Assembly: GCA_019118365.1 (NCBI GenBank) | Contig: DWZA01000026.1 | Span: forward strand, 19,013 to 83,012 | Source of the DNA: Candidatus Lachnoclostridium stercoravium | GTDB taxonomy: Bacteria; Bacillota; Clostridia; Lachnospirales; Lachnospiraceae | Direction of reading: 5' to 3' | DNA: 64,000 bases | In this document: piece after piece, positions 40,905 to 49,984 of the stretch | How the letters are laid out: every line of letters starts with the position of its first letter | Numbering within the stretch: the first letter of the stretch is position 1 | Notes under the pieces: model-generated | Told to the model about the DNA's origin: nothing | Seen by the model: the letters and a program-made list of their open reading frames with translations, nothing else | The model's database searches: none | Translations under genes and position numbers: made by a program

Positions 40905-41363
40905 ATGAAGATCAGATTTACATTGAATGGAACAAATAGAGAGATCGACATAAAACCGGATATGCTTCTTATAGATCTGGTCAGGCAGCTGGGCTGCTAC
41001 AGCGTAAAAAGAGGATGTGAGACTTCAAACTGCGGCCTCTGCACAGTGCTTGTGGATGGAAAACCAGTGCTTTCCTGTTCCACCCCTGCAGCAAGGGCAG
41101 ATGGGAAAGACGTAGTAACGCTGGAAGGGATTGAAGAAGAAGCAGCAGCTTTTGGAAGGTTTTTAGCAGGAGAAGGAGCGGAACAGTGCGGTTTCTGCAG
41201 TCCGGGCCTGATCATGAACGTTCTGGCGATGGAAAAAGAACTGTCCCATCCAAACGAGGAAGAGATCAAAGAATATCTGGCTGGAAACCTGTGCCGCTGC
41301 ACGGGTTATATGGGACAGATGCGCGCTATTGAAAAATATCTGAACCGGGAAGGAGGACAGTGA
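40905..41363 (+). CDS. xdhC: Xanthine dehydrogenase-type 2Fe-2S subunit
   Basis: A 152-residue subunit with two [2Fe-2S] sites. The plant-type N-terminal cluster has GCETSNCGLC followed by a later Cys in PVLSC; the second, helical cluster has EQCGFCSPG and NLCRCTGYMGQ. All eight expected cysteines are seen. It relays electrons from the molybdenum centre to the FAD subunit. ATG with AAGGAGG upstream. Confidence 0.93.
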   Translation: MKIRFTLNGTNREIDIKPDMLLIDLVRQLGCYSVKRGCETSNCGLCTVLVDGKPVLSCSTPAARADGKDVVTLEGIEEEAAAFGRFLAGEGAEQCGFCSPGLIMNVLAMEKELSHPNEEEIKEYLAGNLCRCTGYMGQMRAIEKYLNREGGQ

Positions 41364-41365
41364 TC

Positions 41366-43660
41366 ATGGAACGAGTAATGAAAGCAGTAGGAAGTCCGGT
41401 CATGAAGAAGGACGCCATGGCTCTTGTAACTGGAAAGCCGGTGTATACCGACGATATCGCCCCGAAGGACTGTCTGATCGTAAAAGTTCTGCGCAGTCCT
41501 CACGCCCATGCATTGATCGAAGAGATCCATACAGAGGCTGCCTGTCAGGTTCCGGGGATCGCCGCCATCCTTACGTGGAAGGATGTTCCTCAAAAGCGTT
41601 TTACCATGGCAGGGCAGACTTATCCGGAACCCAGCCCCTATGACCGCCTGATCCTGGATCAAAGAGTGCGGTTCGTAGGAGACGCGGCAGCGATCGTGGC
41701 AGGAGAGAGCGAGGAAGCAGTGGACCGGGCGCTGAAGCTGATCAAGGTGAAATATCAGGTCCTTCCGGCAGTCCTGGACCTTCGGGAAGCCAAGGACAAC
41801 GAGATCCTTGTGCATCCGGAGGACACCTGGAAGAGCTTCTGTCCAGTCGGAGCAGATAATAAAAGAAACCTGTGCGCTTCCGGCGTGGATCAGGACGGCG
41901 ATGTGGAAAAGGTGCTGGCAGACTGCGATATCATCATAGAGCAGACTTACCATACAAAAGCGAATCAGCAGGCGATGATGGAGACGTTCCGCGCATTTAC
42001 ATATATGGATGCATACGGACGGATCGTAGTAACGGCCTCCACGCAGGTACCGTTCCATGTCAGAAGGATCATCGCCCATGCCCTGGATATCCCCAAGTCA
42101 AAGGTAAGGGTGATAAAGCCAAGGATCGGCGGCGGCTTTGGCGCCAAGCAGACTGTAGTGGCAGAAGTTTATCCTGCTATCGTTACCATAAAGACCGGAC
42201 GGCCGGCCAAGATGGTCTACAGCCGTTACGAAAGCCAGATCGCATCTTCCCCGCGCCATGAGATGGAACTGAAGGTGCGCCTGGGGGCGGACAGGGACGG
42301 AAAGATCCGCGCCATCGATCTCTATACATTATCCAACACCGGAGCGTACGGAGAACACGGCCCGACGACAGTAGGCCTGTCCGGCCATAAATCGATCCCT
42401 CTGTATTCGTCTTCCGTAGAAGCGTTCCGCTTTGCCTATGACGTTGTGTATACAAACCGCATGTCTGCAGGAGCTTACCGCGGCTACGGCGCTACCCAGG
42501 GGATCTTCGCTGTGGAGTCCGCAGTCAATGAACTGGCGGAAAAGCTCCAGATGGACCCGGTGGTCTTAAGGGAAAAGAACATGGTAAGAGAAGGAGTCCA
42601 TATGCCCGCTTACTATGGAGAGACAGCAGACAGCTGCGCTTTGGACCGCTGTATGGCCAAGGCGAAGGAAATGATCCGCTGGGATGAAAAATTCCCTTCC
42701 AGGGATATGGGAAATGGAAAAGTCCGCGGAGTCGGCGTGGCCATGTCCATGCAGGGATCGGCTATTTCAGGCGTCGACGTAGGTTCCGTGACGATCAAAG
42801 TAAATGACGACGGATTTTACAGCCTTATGGTAGGAGCTGCTGATATGGGAACAGGCTGTGACACGACTCTTTCCCAGGTGGCTGCGGACTGCCTCGGCTG
42901 TTCCGTAGACGATATCATCGTTCATGGAGTGGATACGGACGTATCGCCTTACGATTCCGGATCTTATGCTTCCAGCACCATGTATCTGACAGGAGGCGCA
43001 GTGATCAAAACCTGCGACAGACTGATCGAAAAGATCATCGCCAGAGGTGCGGAAACCTTAGGATGCAGCCCGGAGGAAGCGGACTTTGACGGAAAGCGTG
43101 TCTACCGTCTGGACGGCCAGGGAGAGATCAGCCTGAAAGATCTGGGCAACCAGGCGATGTGCAACAACCGGACGGCTCTGGAGGCTACAGAGTCCAACTC
43201 GTCTCCGATCTCGCCGCCGCCATTTATGGTAGGTATGGCAGAAGTAGAGATCGATAAAGAAACCGGATACGTGGAACTGATCGACTATGTGGCGGTGGTA
43301 GACTGCGGAACTCCAGTGAATCCCAACCTCGTCCGCGTTCAGACAGAGGGCGGTCTGGCTCAGGGCATCGGCATGGCCCTTTTTGAAGAGATCACCTATT
43401 CTCCCAAGGGTCAGATGTATGAAAATTCCTTTATGCAGTACAAGATCCCTACCAGGCTCGACGTGGGAAAGATCCGCGTAGAGGTGGAGAGCAGCTATGA
43501 AAAGACAGGACCTTTTGGAGCAAAATCCATTGGCGAAGTGGTTATCAATACGCCGTCTCCGGCGATCGCCAGCGCCGTGGCCCACGCTGTAGGCGTCCAT
43601 ATCCGGGAACTGCCGATCACAGCGGAAAAAGTATTCTTTGGGATGAGAGAGAAAAGGTAG
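41366..43660 (+). CDS. xdhA: Xanthine dehydrogenase-type molybdopterin-binding subunit
   Basis: A 764-residue catalytic subunit, typical length for the family. Motifs: GGGFGAKQ near residue 255, AGAYRGYGATQG (substrate and cofactor region) and the late GPFGAKSIGEV with the catalytic Glu near residue 724. Xanthine dehydrogenases oxidise hypoxanthine and xanthine to urate; relatives act on nicotinate, aldehydes or other heterocycles, so the substrate is inferred. ATG 41366 has AGGAGG 9 nt upstream; the GTG at 41360 is too close. No cofactor-maturation gene (xdhC/mocA type) is nearby. Confidence 0.9.
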   Translation: MERVMKAVGSPVMKKDAMALVTGKPVYTDDIAPKDCLIVKVLRSPHAHALIEEIHTEAACQVPGIAAILTWKDVPQKRFTMAGQTYPEPSPYDRLILDQRVRFVGDAAAIVAGESEEAVDRALKLIKVKYQVLPAVLDLREAKDNEILVHPEDTWKSFCPVGADNKRNLCASGVDQDGDVEKVLADCDIIIEQTYHTKANQQAMMETFRAFTYMDAYGRIVVTASTQVPFHVRRIIAHALDIPKSKVRVIKPRIGGGFGAKQTVVAEVYPAIVTIKTGRPAKMVYSRYESQIASSPRHEMELKVRLGADRDGKIRAIDLYTLSNTGAYGEHGPTTVGLSGHKSIPLYSSSVEAFRFAYDVVYTNRMSAGAYRGYGATQGIFAVESAVNELAEKLQMDPVVLREKNMVREGVHMPAYYGETADSCALDRCMAKAKEMIRWDEKFPSRDMGNGKVRGVGVAMSMQGSAISGVDVGSVTIKVNDDGFYSLMVGAADMGTGCDTTLSQVAADCLGCSVDDIIVHGVDTDVSPYDSGSYASSTMYLTGGAVIKTCDRLIEKIIARGAETLGCSPEEADFDGKRVYRLDGQGEISLKDLGNQAMCNNRTALEATESNSSPISPPPFMVGMAEVEIDKETGYVELIDYVAVVDCGTPVNPNLVRVQTEGGLAQGIGMALFEEITYSPKGQMYENSFMQYKIPTRLDVGKIRVEVESSYEKTGPFGAKSIGEVVINTPSPAIASAVAHAVGVHIRELPITAEKVFFGMREKR

Positions 43661-43671
43661 AAAACTCCATA

Positions 43672-43700
43672 TTGCATCCAAAATAAAAAAGAGGTATACT
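43672..43700 (+). promoter_or_regulatory. Promoter of the Nudix gene
   Basis: TTGCAT (43672-43677), a 17-bp spacer and TATACT (43695-43700), about 115 bp before the Nudix ATG. Confidence 0.6.
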
Positions 43701-43814
43701 AAAACCAGTCTAAGTTGACACACCACGGGATGAGGCAGAGATGGCATTCTGTTTGGGGATACTAGTAGAACAGCAGGGCATTTCTGACATCAGTCCCAAT
43801 CAGGAGGAATTGCA

Positions 43815-44267
43815 ATGATTGAAGCAACGAGCTGTGGCGGTGTGGTTATTTTTCGAGGTAAGATTCTGGTTTTGTATAAGAATTATAAAAACAAATATGA
43901 AGGATGGGTTTTGCCGAAGGGAACTGTAGAGCCTGGGGAAGAGTATAAGGAGACGGCCCTCAGGGAAGTAAAAGAAGAGACTGGCGTTACGGCCTCGATC
44001 ATAAAATATATCGGGAAAAGCCAGTATTCCTTTAATACGCCTCAGGATATGGTGGAAAAAGACGTACACTGGTATCTGATGATGGCCGACAGCTACTACA
44101 GCAAACCACAACGGGAAGAGTACTTTATGGATTCCGGATATTACAAGTTTTACGAGGCCTACCATCTGTTGAAGTTTTCCAATGAAAAACAGATCCTGGA
44201 AAAGGCCTATAACGAATATCTGGATCTGAAAAAGAGCAATCTGTGGGGCAGTAAGAAATATTTTTGA
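43815..44267 (+). CDS. Nudix hydrolase
   Basis: A 150-residue Nudix protein that hydrolyses a nucleoside diphosphate linked to another group. The Nudix box is complete: GTVEPGEEYKETALREVKEE followed by TGV. WVLPKGTVEPGE and the N-terminal GGVVIFRGKILVLYK resemble bis(5'-nucleosyl)-tetraphosphatases. The substrate is not decidable from sequence. AGGAGG precedes the ATG. Confidence 0.9.
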   Translation: MIEATSCGGVVIFRGKILVLYKNYKNKYEGWVLPKGTVEPGEEYKETALREVKEETGVTASIIKYIGKSQYSFNTPQDMVEKDVHWYLMMADSYYSKPQREEYFMDSGYYKFYEAYHLLKFSNEKQILEKAYNEYLDLKKSNLWGSKKYF

Positions 44268-44292
44268 ACGGAAATCTGAAAAGGAACTGTGG

Positions 44293-44322
44293 AGGAAGGA
44301 GCAAAAAAGCTCCTTTTTCCTT
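44293..44322 (+). terminator. Rho-independent terminator after the Nudix gene
   Basis: GAAGGAGC and GCTCCTTTTTCC form a stem around a loop of six A bases, followed by T-rich sequence. Confidence 0.8.
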
Positions 44323-44425
44323 TATTATGAACGATAAGTCCGGCAAGGGGCCGTCATGCGTTTATGAGCAGACATCTGCCAGGCGCCGGCCGACGATCCG
44401 TGATGAGACGCAGGAGGAAGGACAT

Positions 44426-45400
44426 ATGAAGGAGATCAGCATTAAGGAGATTGAAGGAATAAAGATCGGAAACGCTCAGGATGAAAAGGGCGGCACCGGA
44501 TGTACGGTCATCCTCTGCCCGGAAGGCGCGGCAGCAGGGATGGATGTAAGAGGAGGGGGACCGGCCTCCAGGGAAAGCGAGCTGCTTCAGCCAAGGGCGG
44601 CCGCCCAGAAGATCCACGGGATCCTCTTAAGCGGCGGCAGCGCATTTGGGCTGGATGCAGCAGGAGGAGTGATGGAATACCTGGAAGAGCGGGGGATCGG
44701 TTTTGACGTGGGAGTAACGAAAGTCCCCCTGATCTGCCAGTCCTGCCTGTTTGACCTGACGGTGGCAGATCCCAAGGCGCGGCCGGATAAGGCGATGGGA
44801 TATGAAGCCTGCAAAAACGCGGAAACCGGCAATTACCAGGACGGGAACTTTGGAGCGGGAACAGGAGCTACAGTAGGAAAATTTTATGGGATGGAGCGGT
44901 GCATGAAATCCGGGATCGGAAGCTATGCCGTCCAGATCGGCGATCTGAAGGTGGGAGCGCTGGTGGCGGTCAATGCTCTGGGAGACGTTTTTGACTGGAA
45001 AACAGGAAAAAAGCTGGCTGGACTCCTGTCGGAAGATAAGAGGTCTTTCTGCCTTGCAGAAGAGGAGATGTATAAGAGCAGCCAGATCGTGGAGAACAAA
45101 TTTGTGGGAAATACGACTCTGGGAGTGGTCATAACCAACGGCAGATTTACGAAAGCCCAGCTGGGAAAGATCGCGGCTATGGCTCATAATGGCTACGGCC
45201 GCTGTATTTCTCCGATCCATACCAGCGCGGACGGCGATACGATATACGGGGTGTCCACAGGCGATGTGGCGGCGGATGAAGACATGGTGGGAACCCTGGC
45301 AGCCCGCGTGATGTCAGAGGCTATCGCCCGCGCCGTAAGGTCGGCAAAGTCTGCGTACGGATATCCATCCTGCCGGGATATGGAGCAGAAGGAGCTTTGA
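44426..45400 (+). CDS. P1 family peptidase (DmpA/L-aminopeptidase-D-esterase-like)
   Basis: A 324-residue protein of the P1/DmpA family, N-terminal nucleophile hydrolases that cleave themselves into two chains and act as aminopeptidases or amidases. Seen: IEGIKIGNAQDEKGGTGCTV, the glycine-rich GILLSGGSAFGLDAAGG, GAGTGATVGKF and the cleavage-site region VGNTTLGVVITNG, where a Thr would become the nucleophile. ATG 44426 has AGGAGGA 7 nt upstream; the frame is open back to 44264 through the terminator, which is not plausible coding. Confidence 0.9.
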   Translation: MKEISIKEIEGIKIGNAQDEKGGTGCTVILCPEGAAAGMDVRGGGPASRESELLQPRAAAQKIHGILLSGGSAFGLDAAGGVMEYLEERGIGFDVGVTKVPLICQSCLFDLTVADPKARPDKAMGYEACKNAETGNYQDGNFGAGTGATVGKFYGMERCMKSGIGSYAVQIGDLKVGALVAVNALGDVFDWKTGKKLAGLLSEDKRSFCLAEEEMYKSSQIVENKFVGNTTLGVVITNGRFTKAQLGKIAAMAHNGYGRCISPIHTSADGDTIYGVSTGDVAADEDMVGTLAARVMSEAIARAVRSAKSAYGYPSCRDMEQKEL

Positions 45401-45457
45401 TCATGTATATATTTTCCTTTTCTGGAAAAACTGGGAACGAAAGGAGAATGGCCATAT

Positions 45458-46999
45458 ATGGAACAGAAAATGGAGATCTATGAGGATCTGAGACAGATCC
45501 TGGAAAAGGCGGCTTCCGTCCAGGCGGCGTTAGCTCTGATCGAATGGGACAATGAGACGCTGGCCCCAAAGAAAGCGGGAGAACAGACCGCAAAGACAGC
45601 CGGAGCCCTTTCCGGGATCTATTATGATATTATGACGGGACCGTCTATGGATAAAGCCCTGAAGCAGTGGAAGGAATGCGGGGAGGACAATGAAGACGCC
45701 AGGAAGGCGGACGGAACGTTCTGGAGCATAGACGAGATCGCTTCCCGTATGTGCTGCGAGACGGAAAAAGAGCGCCGCCTGCTCTCCTGCGTCCCCAGAG
45801 AAGAGTACGAAGAATTTACGAAAATGACAAACGCCGGAGGGAGGATCTGGGCGGAGGCCAGGAAGAAAAAAGATTTTTCCGCTTTCGCCCCGGAACTGGA
45901 ACGGATCATAGAATATAAAAAGAAGCTTGCGTCTTATCGGAGAAAAGATGGAGAAAGTCTGTATGACGCTATGCTGGACGAGTTTGAAGAAAATTTTCCA
46001 GAGGAAAAGCTGGACGAATTTTTCGGGACCATACGGGAAGAACTGGTTCCATTTCTGGAGGAGATCCGGACAAAGGGAAGAAAGATCGACGGAAGCTTCC
46101 TGTATGGGGACTATCCGGAAGAAAAGCAGGAAAAGCTGGCCAGGATGATGGCGGAATACATCGGCTTTGATTTTGAAAGAGGCGTGATGGCTGTAAGCGA
46201 GCATCCGTTTACCACCAGCTTTCACAATAAAGACGTGCGGATCACCACTCATTATGACCAGTGGCTGGATCACTCCCTGTTTTCCGTGATCCATGAGGGC
46301 GGCCACGCCCTGTACGAGCTGGGGATCGACGACAGGCTGACCCGGACGATCCTGGGACAGGGCGCGTCTATGGCCATGCACGAGTCCCAGTCCCGGTTTA
46401 TGGAAAATATAATAGGAAGAAGCCAGGCGTTCTGGGAACCGCTGTACGGAAAGGTCCAGGAGCTTTTCCCGGACCAGCTGGGAAAGATCACTCTGGAACA
46501 TTTTATAGAAGGGATCAACCAGGTGCAGCCGGGCCTTATCCGTATCAATGCGGACGAGCTGACATACAGCCTGCATATCATGGTGCGCTATGACCTGGAA
46601 AAGGGGCTGATGAATGGAAAGATCCGCGTATCCGATCTGGAAAATGAATGGGCGGACCGGTATGAAGCGTATCTGGGCCTGCGTCCAAAGACAGCGGACC
46701 AGGGAGTCCTGCAGGATATCCACTGGTCCCAGGGCTCTTTCGGATATTTTCCGTCTTATGCTCTTGGAAGCGCATTTGCCGCCCAGATCTATGAGAAGAT
46801 GAAGGAGAGCATGGATGTGGACGGGCTTCTTAAGGCGGGACAGATCCATAAACTCACAGAATATCTCAGGGAGCATATTCACAGATACGGCAGGATGAAG
46901 GACAGCCTGACGCTGATCCGGGATACCACAGGGGAAGACTTCAGCCCCAGATATTATATCCGCTATCTGAAAGAAAAGTATGGGAGACTTTACCTGTAG
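45458..46999 (+). CDS. Carboxypeptidase M32 (Taq-type)
   Basis: A 513-residue thermostable-carboxypeptidase-1 family metallopeptidase. The zinc motif is in SVIHEGGHALYELG (HExxH), the third ligand in MHESQSRFMENIIGR, and the family-specific QVQPGLIRINADELTY and ALGSAFAAQIYEKM follow. It removes C-terminal residues from peptides in the cytoplasm. ATG 45458 has AAGGAG about 11 nt upstream. It converges on the CYTH gene with only 4 nt between the stops. Confidence 0.95.
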   Translation: MEQKMEIYEDLRQILEKAASVQAALALIEWDNETLAPKKAGEQTAKTAGALSGIYYDIMTGPSMDKALKQWKECGEDNEDARKADGTFWSIDEIASRMCCETEKERRLLSCVPREEYEEFTKMTNAGGRIWAEARKKKDFSAFAPELERIIEYKKKLASYRRKDGESLYDAMLDEFEENFPEEKLDEFFGTIREELVPFLEEIRTKGRKIDGSFLYGDYPEEKQEKLARMMAEYIGFDFERGVMAVSEHPFTTSFHNKDVRITTHYDQWLDHSLFSVIHEGGHALYELGIDDRLTRTILGQGASMAMHESQSRFMENIIGRSQAFWEPLYGKVQELFPDQLGKITLEHFIEGINQVQPGLIRINADELTYSLHIMVRYDLEKGLMNGKIRVSDLENEWADRYEAYLGLRPKTADQGVLQDIHWSQGSFGYFPSYALGSAFAAQIYEKMKESMDVDGLLKAGQIHKLTEYLREHIHRYGRMKDSLTLIRDTTGEDFSPRYYIRYLKEKYGRLYL

Positions 47000-47003
47000 C
47001 TGA

Positions 47004-47471
47004 TCAGAAACGGGGGATGGCGTCCGGAGAAAGTAAGCTTAAGCGGCTGTTCTGATATTCCCCGGAAAATGTAACTTCCCGGCCGAACCACGAGGGAGGC
47101 GTAAATCGGTCCGCCGCCCCTTCGTCGGAAAATTCCACCTCTACCAGATAAAGCCCCTGGAATACGCCCTGGAAGACGTCCAGCTCGGCGGTAAGATCTT
47201 TGCTCAGGGGAATGCGGTATCTGGTCTTTGTGAGGATATTGCCGTCCGCCTTTTTTAACAGATGGTCATAAGACTCTTTTGTAAGAGGAAGATTGTATTC
47301 TTCCCGTACCATGAGCCCCTTGGATTTGTATGTGAGATAGTATTCCTCTCCGTCCTTTCGCACCCGCACCACAGGAGCAGTGGACAGATAGCCCTGCTCG
47401 ATCAGGCGCGACGGAAAGTCTTCCAGGTGTTCAGGCAGTGTTTTTACTAAATATTTGCGTTCAATTTCCAT
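47004..47471 (-). CDS. CYTH domain protein (inorganic triphosphatase-like)
   Basis: A 155-residue CYTH protein. The hallmark ExExK is at residues 2-6 (MEIERKYLV). The charged strands lining the tunnel are visible: VRVRKDGEEYYLTYKSKG, TKTRYRIPLSKDLTAELDVF and LYLVEVEFSDE. Family members hydrolyse triphosphates (PPPi, thiamine triphosphate) or make cAMP; in Firmicutes most are probably triphosphatases. AAGGAG lies just upstream of the ATG. Confidence 0.92.
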   Translation of the reverse strand: MEIERKYLVKTLPEHLEDFPSRLIEQGYLSTAPVVRVRKDGEEYYLTYKSKGLMVREEYNLPLTKESYDHLLKKADGNILTKTRYRIPLSKDLTAELDVFQGVFQGLYLVEVEFSDEGAADRFTPPSWFGREVTFSGEYQNSRLSLLSPDAIPRF

Positions 47472-47489
47472 TAAAAAACTCCTTTTCAG

Positions 47490-47518
47490 TTGCGTTTTGC
47501 AGGAAGATTTTGTATGAT
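47490..47518 (+). promoter_or_regulatory. Promoter of the DJ-1 family gene
   Basis: TTGCGT (47490-47495), a 17-bp spacer and TATGAT (47513-47518), about 80 bp upstream of the ATG and divergent from the CYTH gene. Confidence 0.55.
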
Positions 47519-47597
47519 AGTAGGCGGCTGAGCGAAGCTTTTCAGAAACGCCCAGCCGGGACCCATACAGTATAACATAAAAAAGGAGATTTTATCA

Positions 47598-48152
47598 ATG
47601 GCTCAGGTATATGCATTTATGGCACCAGGATTAGAAGAAGTAGAATGTTTAGCGGCGGTAGATGTGATGATCCGCGCAGGAATAGAAGTGAACCTCGTAT
47701 CGATCACGGATTCTCTGGAGGTTACAGGAGCCCATCATATCACAGTGAAGGCGGACTGCCGTCTGGAGGACGTGGACTGGGATGAGGCTCAGGCGCTGTT
47801 CCTTCCGGGCGGAATGCCAGGAACAACAAATCTTGCTTCCTGCGAAGAGCTGTGCGCGCATCTGAAAGAAGCCTATGATCAGGGCAAACATCTTGCGGCC
47901 ATCTGCGCGGCGCCAAGCGTTTTAGGAAAGCTCGGCCTTCTGGAGGGGAAAAAAGCAGTATGCTTCCCAGGATTTGAAGGAGAACTGACAGGAGCCAGCA
48001 TCCAGGAGTGCGGCATGATCACAGACGGACAGATCACTACGGCAAGAGGTTTGGGATACGCCCTGGATCTGGGACTGGAGCTGGTACGTATCTTAAAGAA
48101 CAGAGAGACGTCAAAGAGGATCAAGGCCGCGATCCAGTACGATCAGTTCTGA
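47598..48152 (+). CDS. DJ-1/YajL family protein
   Basis: A 184-residue DJ-1/PfpI superfamily protein. The conserved Cys on the nucleophile elbow is in LAAICAAPSVLG, preceded by ALFLPGGMPGTTNLA, with the Glu region MAPGLEEVECLAAVDVM. Members are glyoxalase or deglycase-like or redox-protective proteins; function in clostridia is unproven. AAGGAGA precedes the ATG. Its TGA stop (48150-48152) runs into the first bases of a repeat element. Confidence 0.93.
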   Translation: MAQVYAFMAPGLEEVECLAAVDVMIRAGIEVNLVSITDSLEVTGAHHITVKADCRLEDVDWDEAQALFLPGGMPGTTNLASCEELCAHLKEAYDQGKHLAAICAAPSVLGKLGLLEGKKAVCFPGFEGELTGASIQECGMITDGQITTARGLGYALDLGLELVRILKNRETSKRIKAAIQYDQF

Positions 48153-48465
48153 CCGTTCAGCCGTGTATCTTCCCGCCAGCACAGAATGTGCTGGCGGGAA
48201 GCCTGGGATGTCATCCCTATGCCAGGATATATGTTAAATCGCTTTTACAAGCAAGCTTGTAACGCTCTTTACCGTATATCGTAACAGTTCAGGACGGCAC
48301 ATCTTCTTGTCCTGCCAGGGCCGGGCAAGAAGCATCGGATGTCCATCCGATGTGAAAACAGGGGCAAAAGCATGCTTATAAGCAAGCTTAATGCCTGTTT
48401 TTACCCCTGTTTTCACGCCGTCCTGAACTGTTACCATATATCCTGGCGCACGGCTGAACTGTTAC
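48151..48465 (+). mobile_element. Type A element, copy 3, interrupted by a type B element
   Basis: The left part of A is 48151-48280 (arm GACCGTTCAGCCGTG, then the CTTCCCGCCAGCAC hairpin and the AAGCAAGCTTG loop) and the right part is 48435-48465, ending CACGGCTGAACTGTTAC. Between them lies the complete type B element. Removing B and one copy of the 8-bp flank restores the order of the intact A copies. Confidence 0.85.
48281..48434 (+). mobile_element. Type B hairpin element, complete (154 bp), inserted in type A
   Basis: The terminal inverted repeats are perfect over 18 bp: GTAACAGTTCAGGACGGC (48281-48298) and its complement (48417-48434). The interior has CATCGGATGTCCATCCGATG and a long hairpin GTGAAAACAGGGG/CCCCTGTTTTCAC with the loop core TATAAGCAAGCTTA. 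Flanks are CGTATATC on the left (48273-48280) and CATATATC on the right (48435-48442), a 7/8 match as for a target-site duplication. No gene inside. Confidence 0.85.
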
Positions 48466-48489
48466 AATCTAAAAAAATGTAAAATACTA

Positions 48490-48519
48490 TTGCTATTTTA
48501 AGAGGCCGTATGTTATAAT
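48490..48519 (+). promoter_or_regulatory. Promoter of tig
   Basis: TTGCTA (48490-48495), an 18-bp spacer and TATAAT (48514-48519), about 70 bp before the ATG. With the repeat element it accounts for the 434-bp gap. Confidence 0.75.
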
Positions 48520-48586
48520 GCTAACTTGAAGTGTAACGCCCAGTAGGCAGGCGGTTCACATATAGATTCAAGGAGGAACCCACAGA

Positions 48587-49873
48587 ATGAGTTTACAAGT
48601 AGAGAAGTTAGAGAAGAACATGGCAAAGCTGACCATCGAAGTGCCGGCAGAGGAATTTACAGAAGCGATCAAGACTGCATACATTAAGAATAAAAATCAT
48701 TTCAACATTCCAGGCTTCCGCAGGGGTAAGGCGCCGCAGGCAATGATTGAAAAGATGTACGGAGCAGAGATCTTCTATGAGGATGCTGCTAATGAGATCC
48801 TGCCGGTATCTTTTGAGGACGCGGCAAAGGAAAGCGGACTTGATATCGTTTCCAGACCTGACATCGAGTTAAAGCAGATGGAAAAAGGCAAACCATTTAT
48901 TTATGAAGCTACTGTAGCGCTGAAGCCGGAAGTTACTTTAGGCGAGTACAAGGGCGTTGAAGTTGAGAAGGCAGCGGCAGAAGTAACAGAAGAAGACGTA
49001 GAAAAGGAATTAAAGAGAGTACAGGACCAGAACTCCAGACTGATCTCCGTAACAGACAGACCAGTTGCCGACGGCGACCAGGTTATCATCGATTTCGACG
49101 GTTATGTAGACGGAAAGCAGTTTGACGGCGGAAAAGCAGAGGATTATCCTCTGGTGATCGGCTCTCATTCCTTTATCGATACATTTGAAGAGCAGCTGAT
49201 CGGCAAGAACGTAGGAGACGAGTGCGAAGTAAACGTTACCTTCCCTACAGAGTATCATGCAGAAGAGCTGAAAGGCAAACCAGCTGTATTTAAAGTAAAG
49301 ATCAATGAGATCAAGTTCAAAGAGCTTCCGGAATTAAACGACGAGTTCGCAGCAGAAGTTTCTGAGTTCGAGACATTAGACGCATACAAGGAAGACCTGA
49401 TGAAGAAGATGCTTGATACAAAGCAGAAGCAGGCTGAGACAGAGAACGAGAACAGAGTTGTAGATAAGGTCGTTGAAAATGCGACTATGGAGATCCCGGA
49501 TGCTATGGTAGACACACAGGTCCGCAATATGATCAATGATTACGGCCGCAGGATGCAGAGCCAGGGAGTCTCCCTTGACGACTACATGAAGTATACAGGC
49601 ATGACTATGGAGACTCTGGGCGAGCAGATGAAGCCGCAGGCGATCAGAAGGATCCGCACACGCCTTGTCCTGGAAGCAGTAGCAAAGGCAGAAAATATCG
49701 AGATCTCCGATGAAGCAGTAGATGCAGAGATCGAAGGAATGGCAGCGGCTTACAAGATGGAAGCTGCCAAGTTAAAGGAATACATGGGCGAAGCAGAGAT
49801 CGCTCAGATGAAGGAAGATATGGCTGTACAGCGTGCAGTAGACTTCCTTGTAAAAGAAGCAAAATTAGTGTAA
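48587..49873 (+). CDS. tig: Trigger factor
   Basis: A 428-residue ribosome-associated chaperone and peptidyl-prolyl isomerase. The N-terminal ribosome-binding signature NIPGFRRGKAPQAMIEKMYG is present, then the FKBP domain (DGDQVIIDFDGYVDG, FEEQLIGKNVGDECEVNVTF) and the long helical C-terminal domain. Codon use resembles that of highly expressed genes, as in ppdK. AGGAGG precedes the ATG. It leads the conserved tig-clpP-clpX-lon-engB cluster. Confidence 0.98.
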   Translation: MSLQVEKLEKNMAKLTIEVPAEEFTEAIKTAYIKNKNHFNIPGFRRGKAPQAMIEKMYGAEIFYEDAANEILPVSFEDAAKESGLDIVSRPDIELKQMEKGKPFIYEATVALKPEVTLGEYKGVEVEKAAAEVTEEDVEKELKRVQDQNSRLISVTDRPVADGDQVIIDFDGYVDGKQFDGGKAEDYPLVIGSHSFIDTFEEQLIGKNVGDECEVNVTFPTEYHAEELKGKPAVFKVKINEIKFKELPELNDEFAAEVSEFETLDAYKEDLMKKMLDTKQKQAETENENRVVDKVVENATMEIPDAMVDTQVRNMINDYGRRMQSQGVSLDDYMKYTGMTMETLGEQMKPQAIRRIRTRLVLEAVAKAENIEISDEAVDAEIEGMAAAYKMEAAKLKEYMGEAEIAQMKEDMAVQRAVDFLVKEAKLV

Positions 49874-49934
49874 AAAGGAACTGGAGGCCGCTGCTTAGGA
49901 GTTTTGCAACTGACATGCAGCAGCCTCTTTCCTT
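49874..49934 (+). other. Imperfect hairpin between tig and clpP
   Basis: AAGGAACTGGAGGCCGCTGC and GCAGCAGCCTCTTTCCTT form a bulged stem of about 15 pairs around a loop near 49895-49915. It is not followed by a T-run, so it is more likely an mRNA-stability or processing structure than a terminator. Confidence 0.5.
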
Positions 49935-49984
49935 ACAAAGCATCCGGCAGGAGACGTATCTGCCGGGTCGGACAGGAGGATAAT

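Noticed and set aside
45530..46882. 450-codon minus-strand frame opposite the M32 carboxypeptidase gene
   Set aside because: It is the mirror of a clear gene, its product resembles no protein family I recognise, and it lacks a ribosome site.
32856..48552. Recurring AGTAGGC near 32856, 37367, 47517 and 48543
   Set aside because: A 7-base match just after promoters or in leaders can arise by chance, and the flanks do not align.
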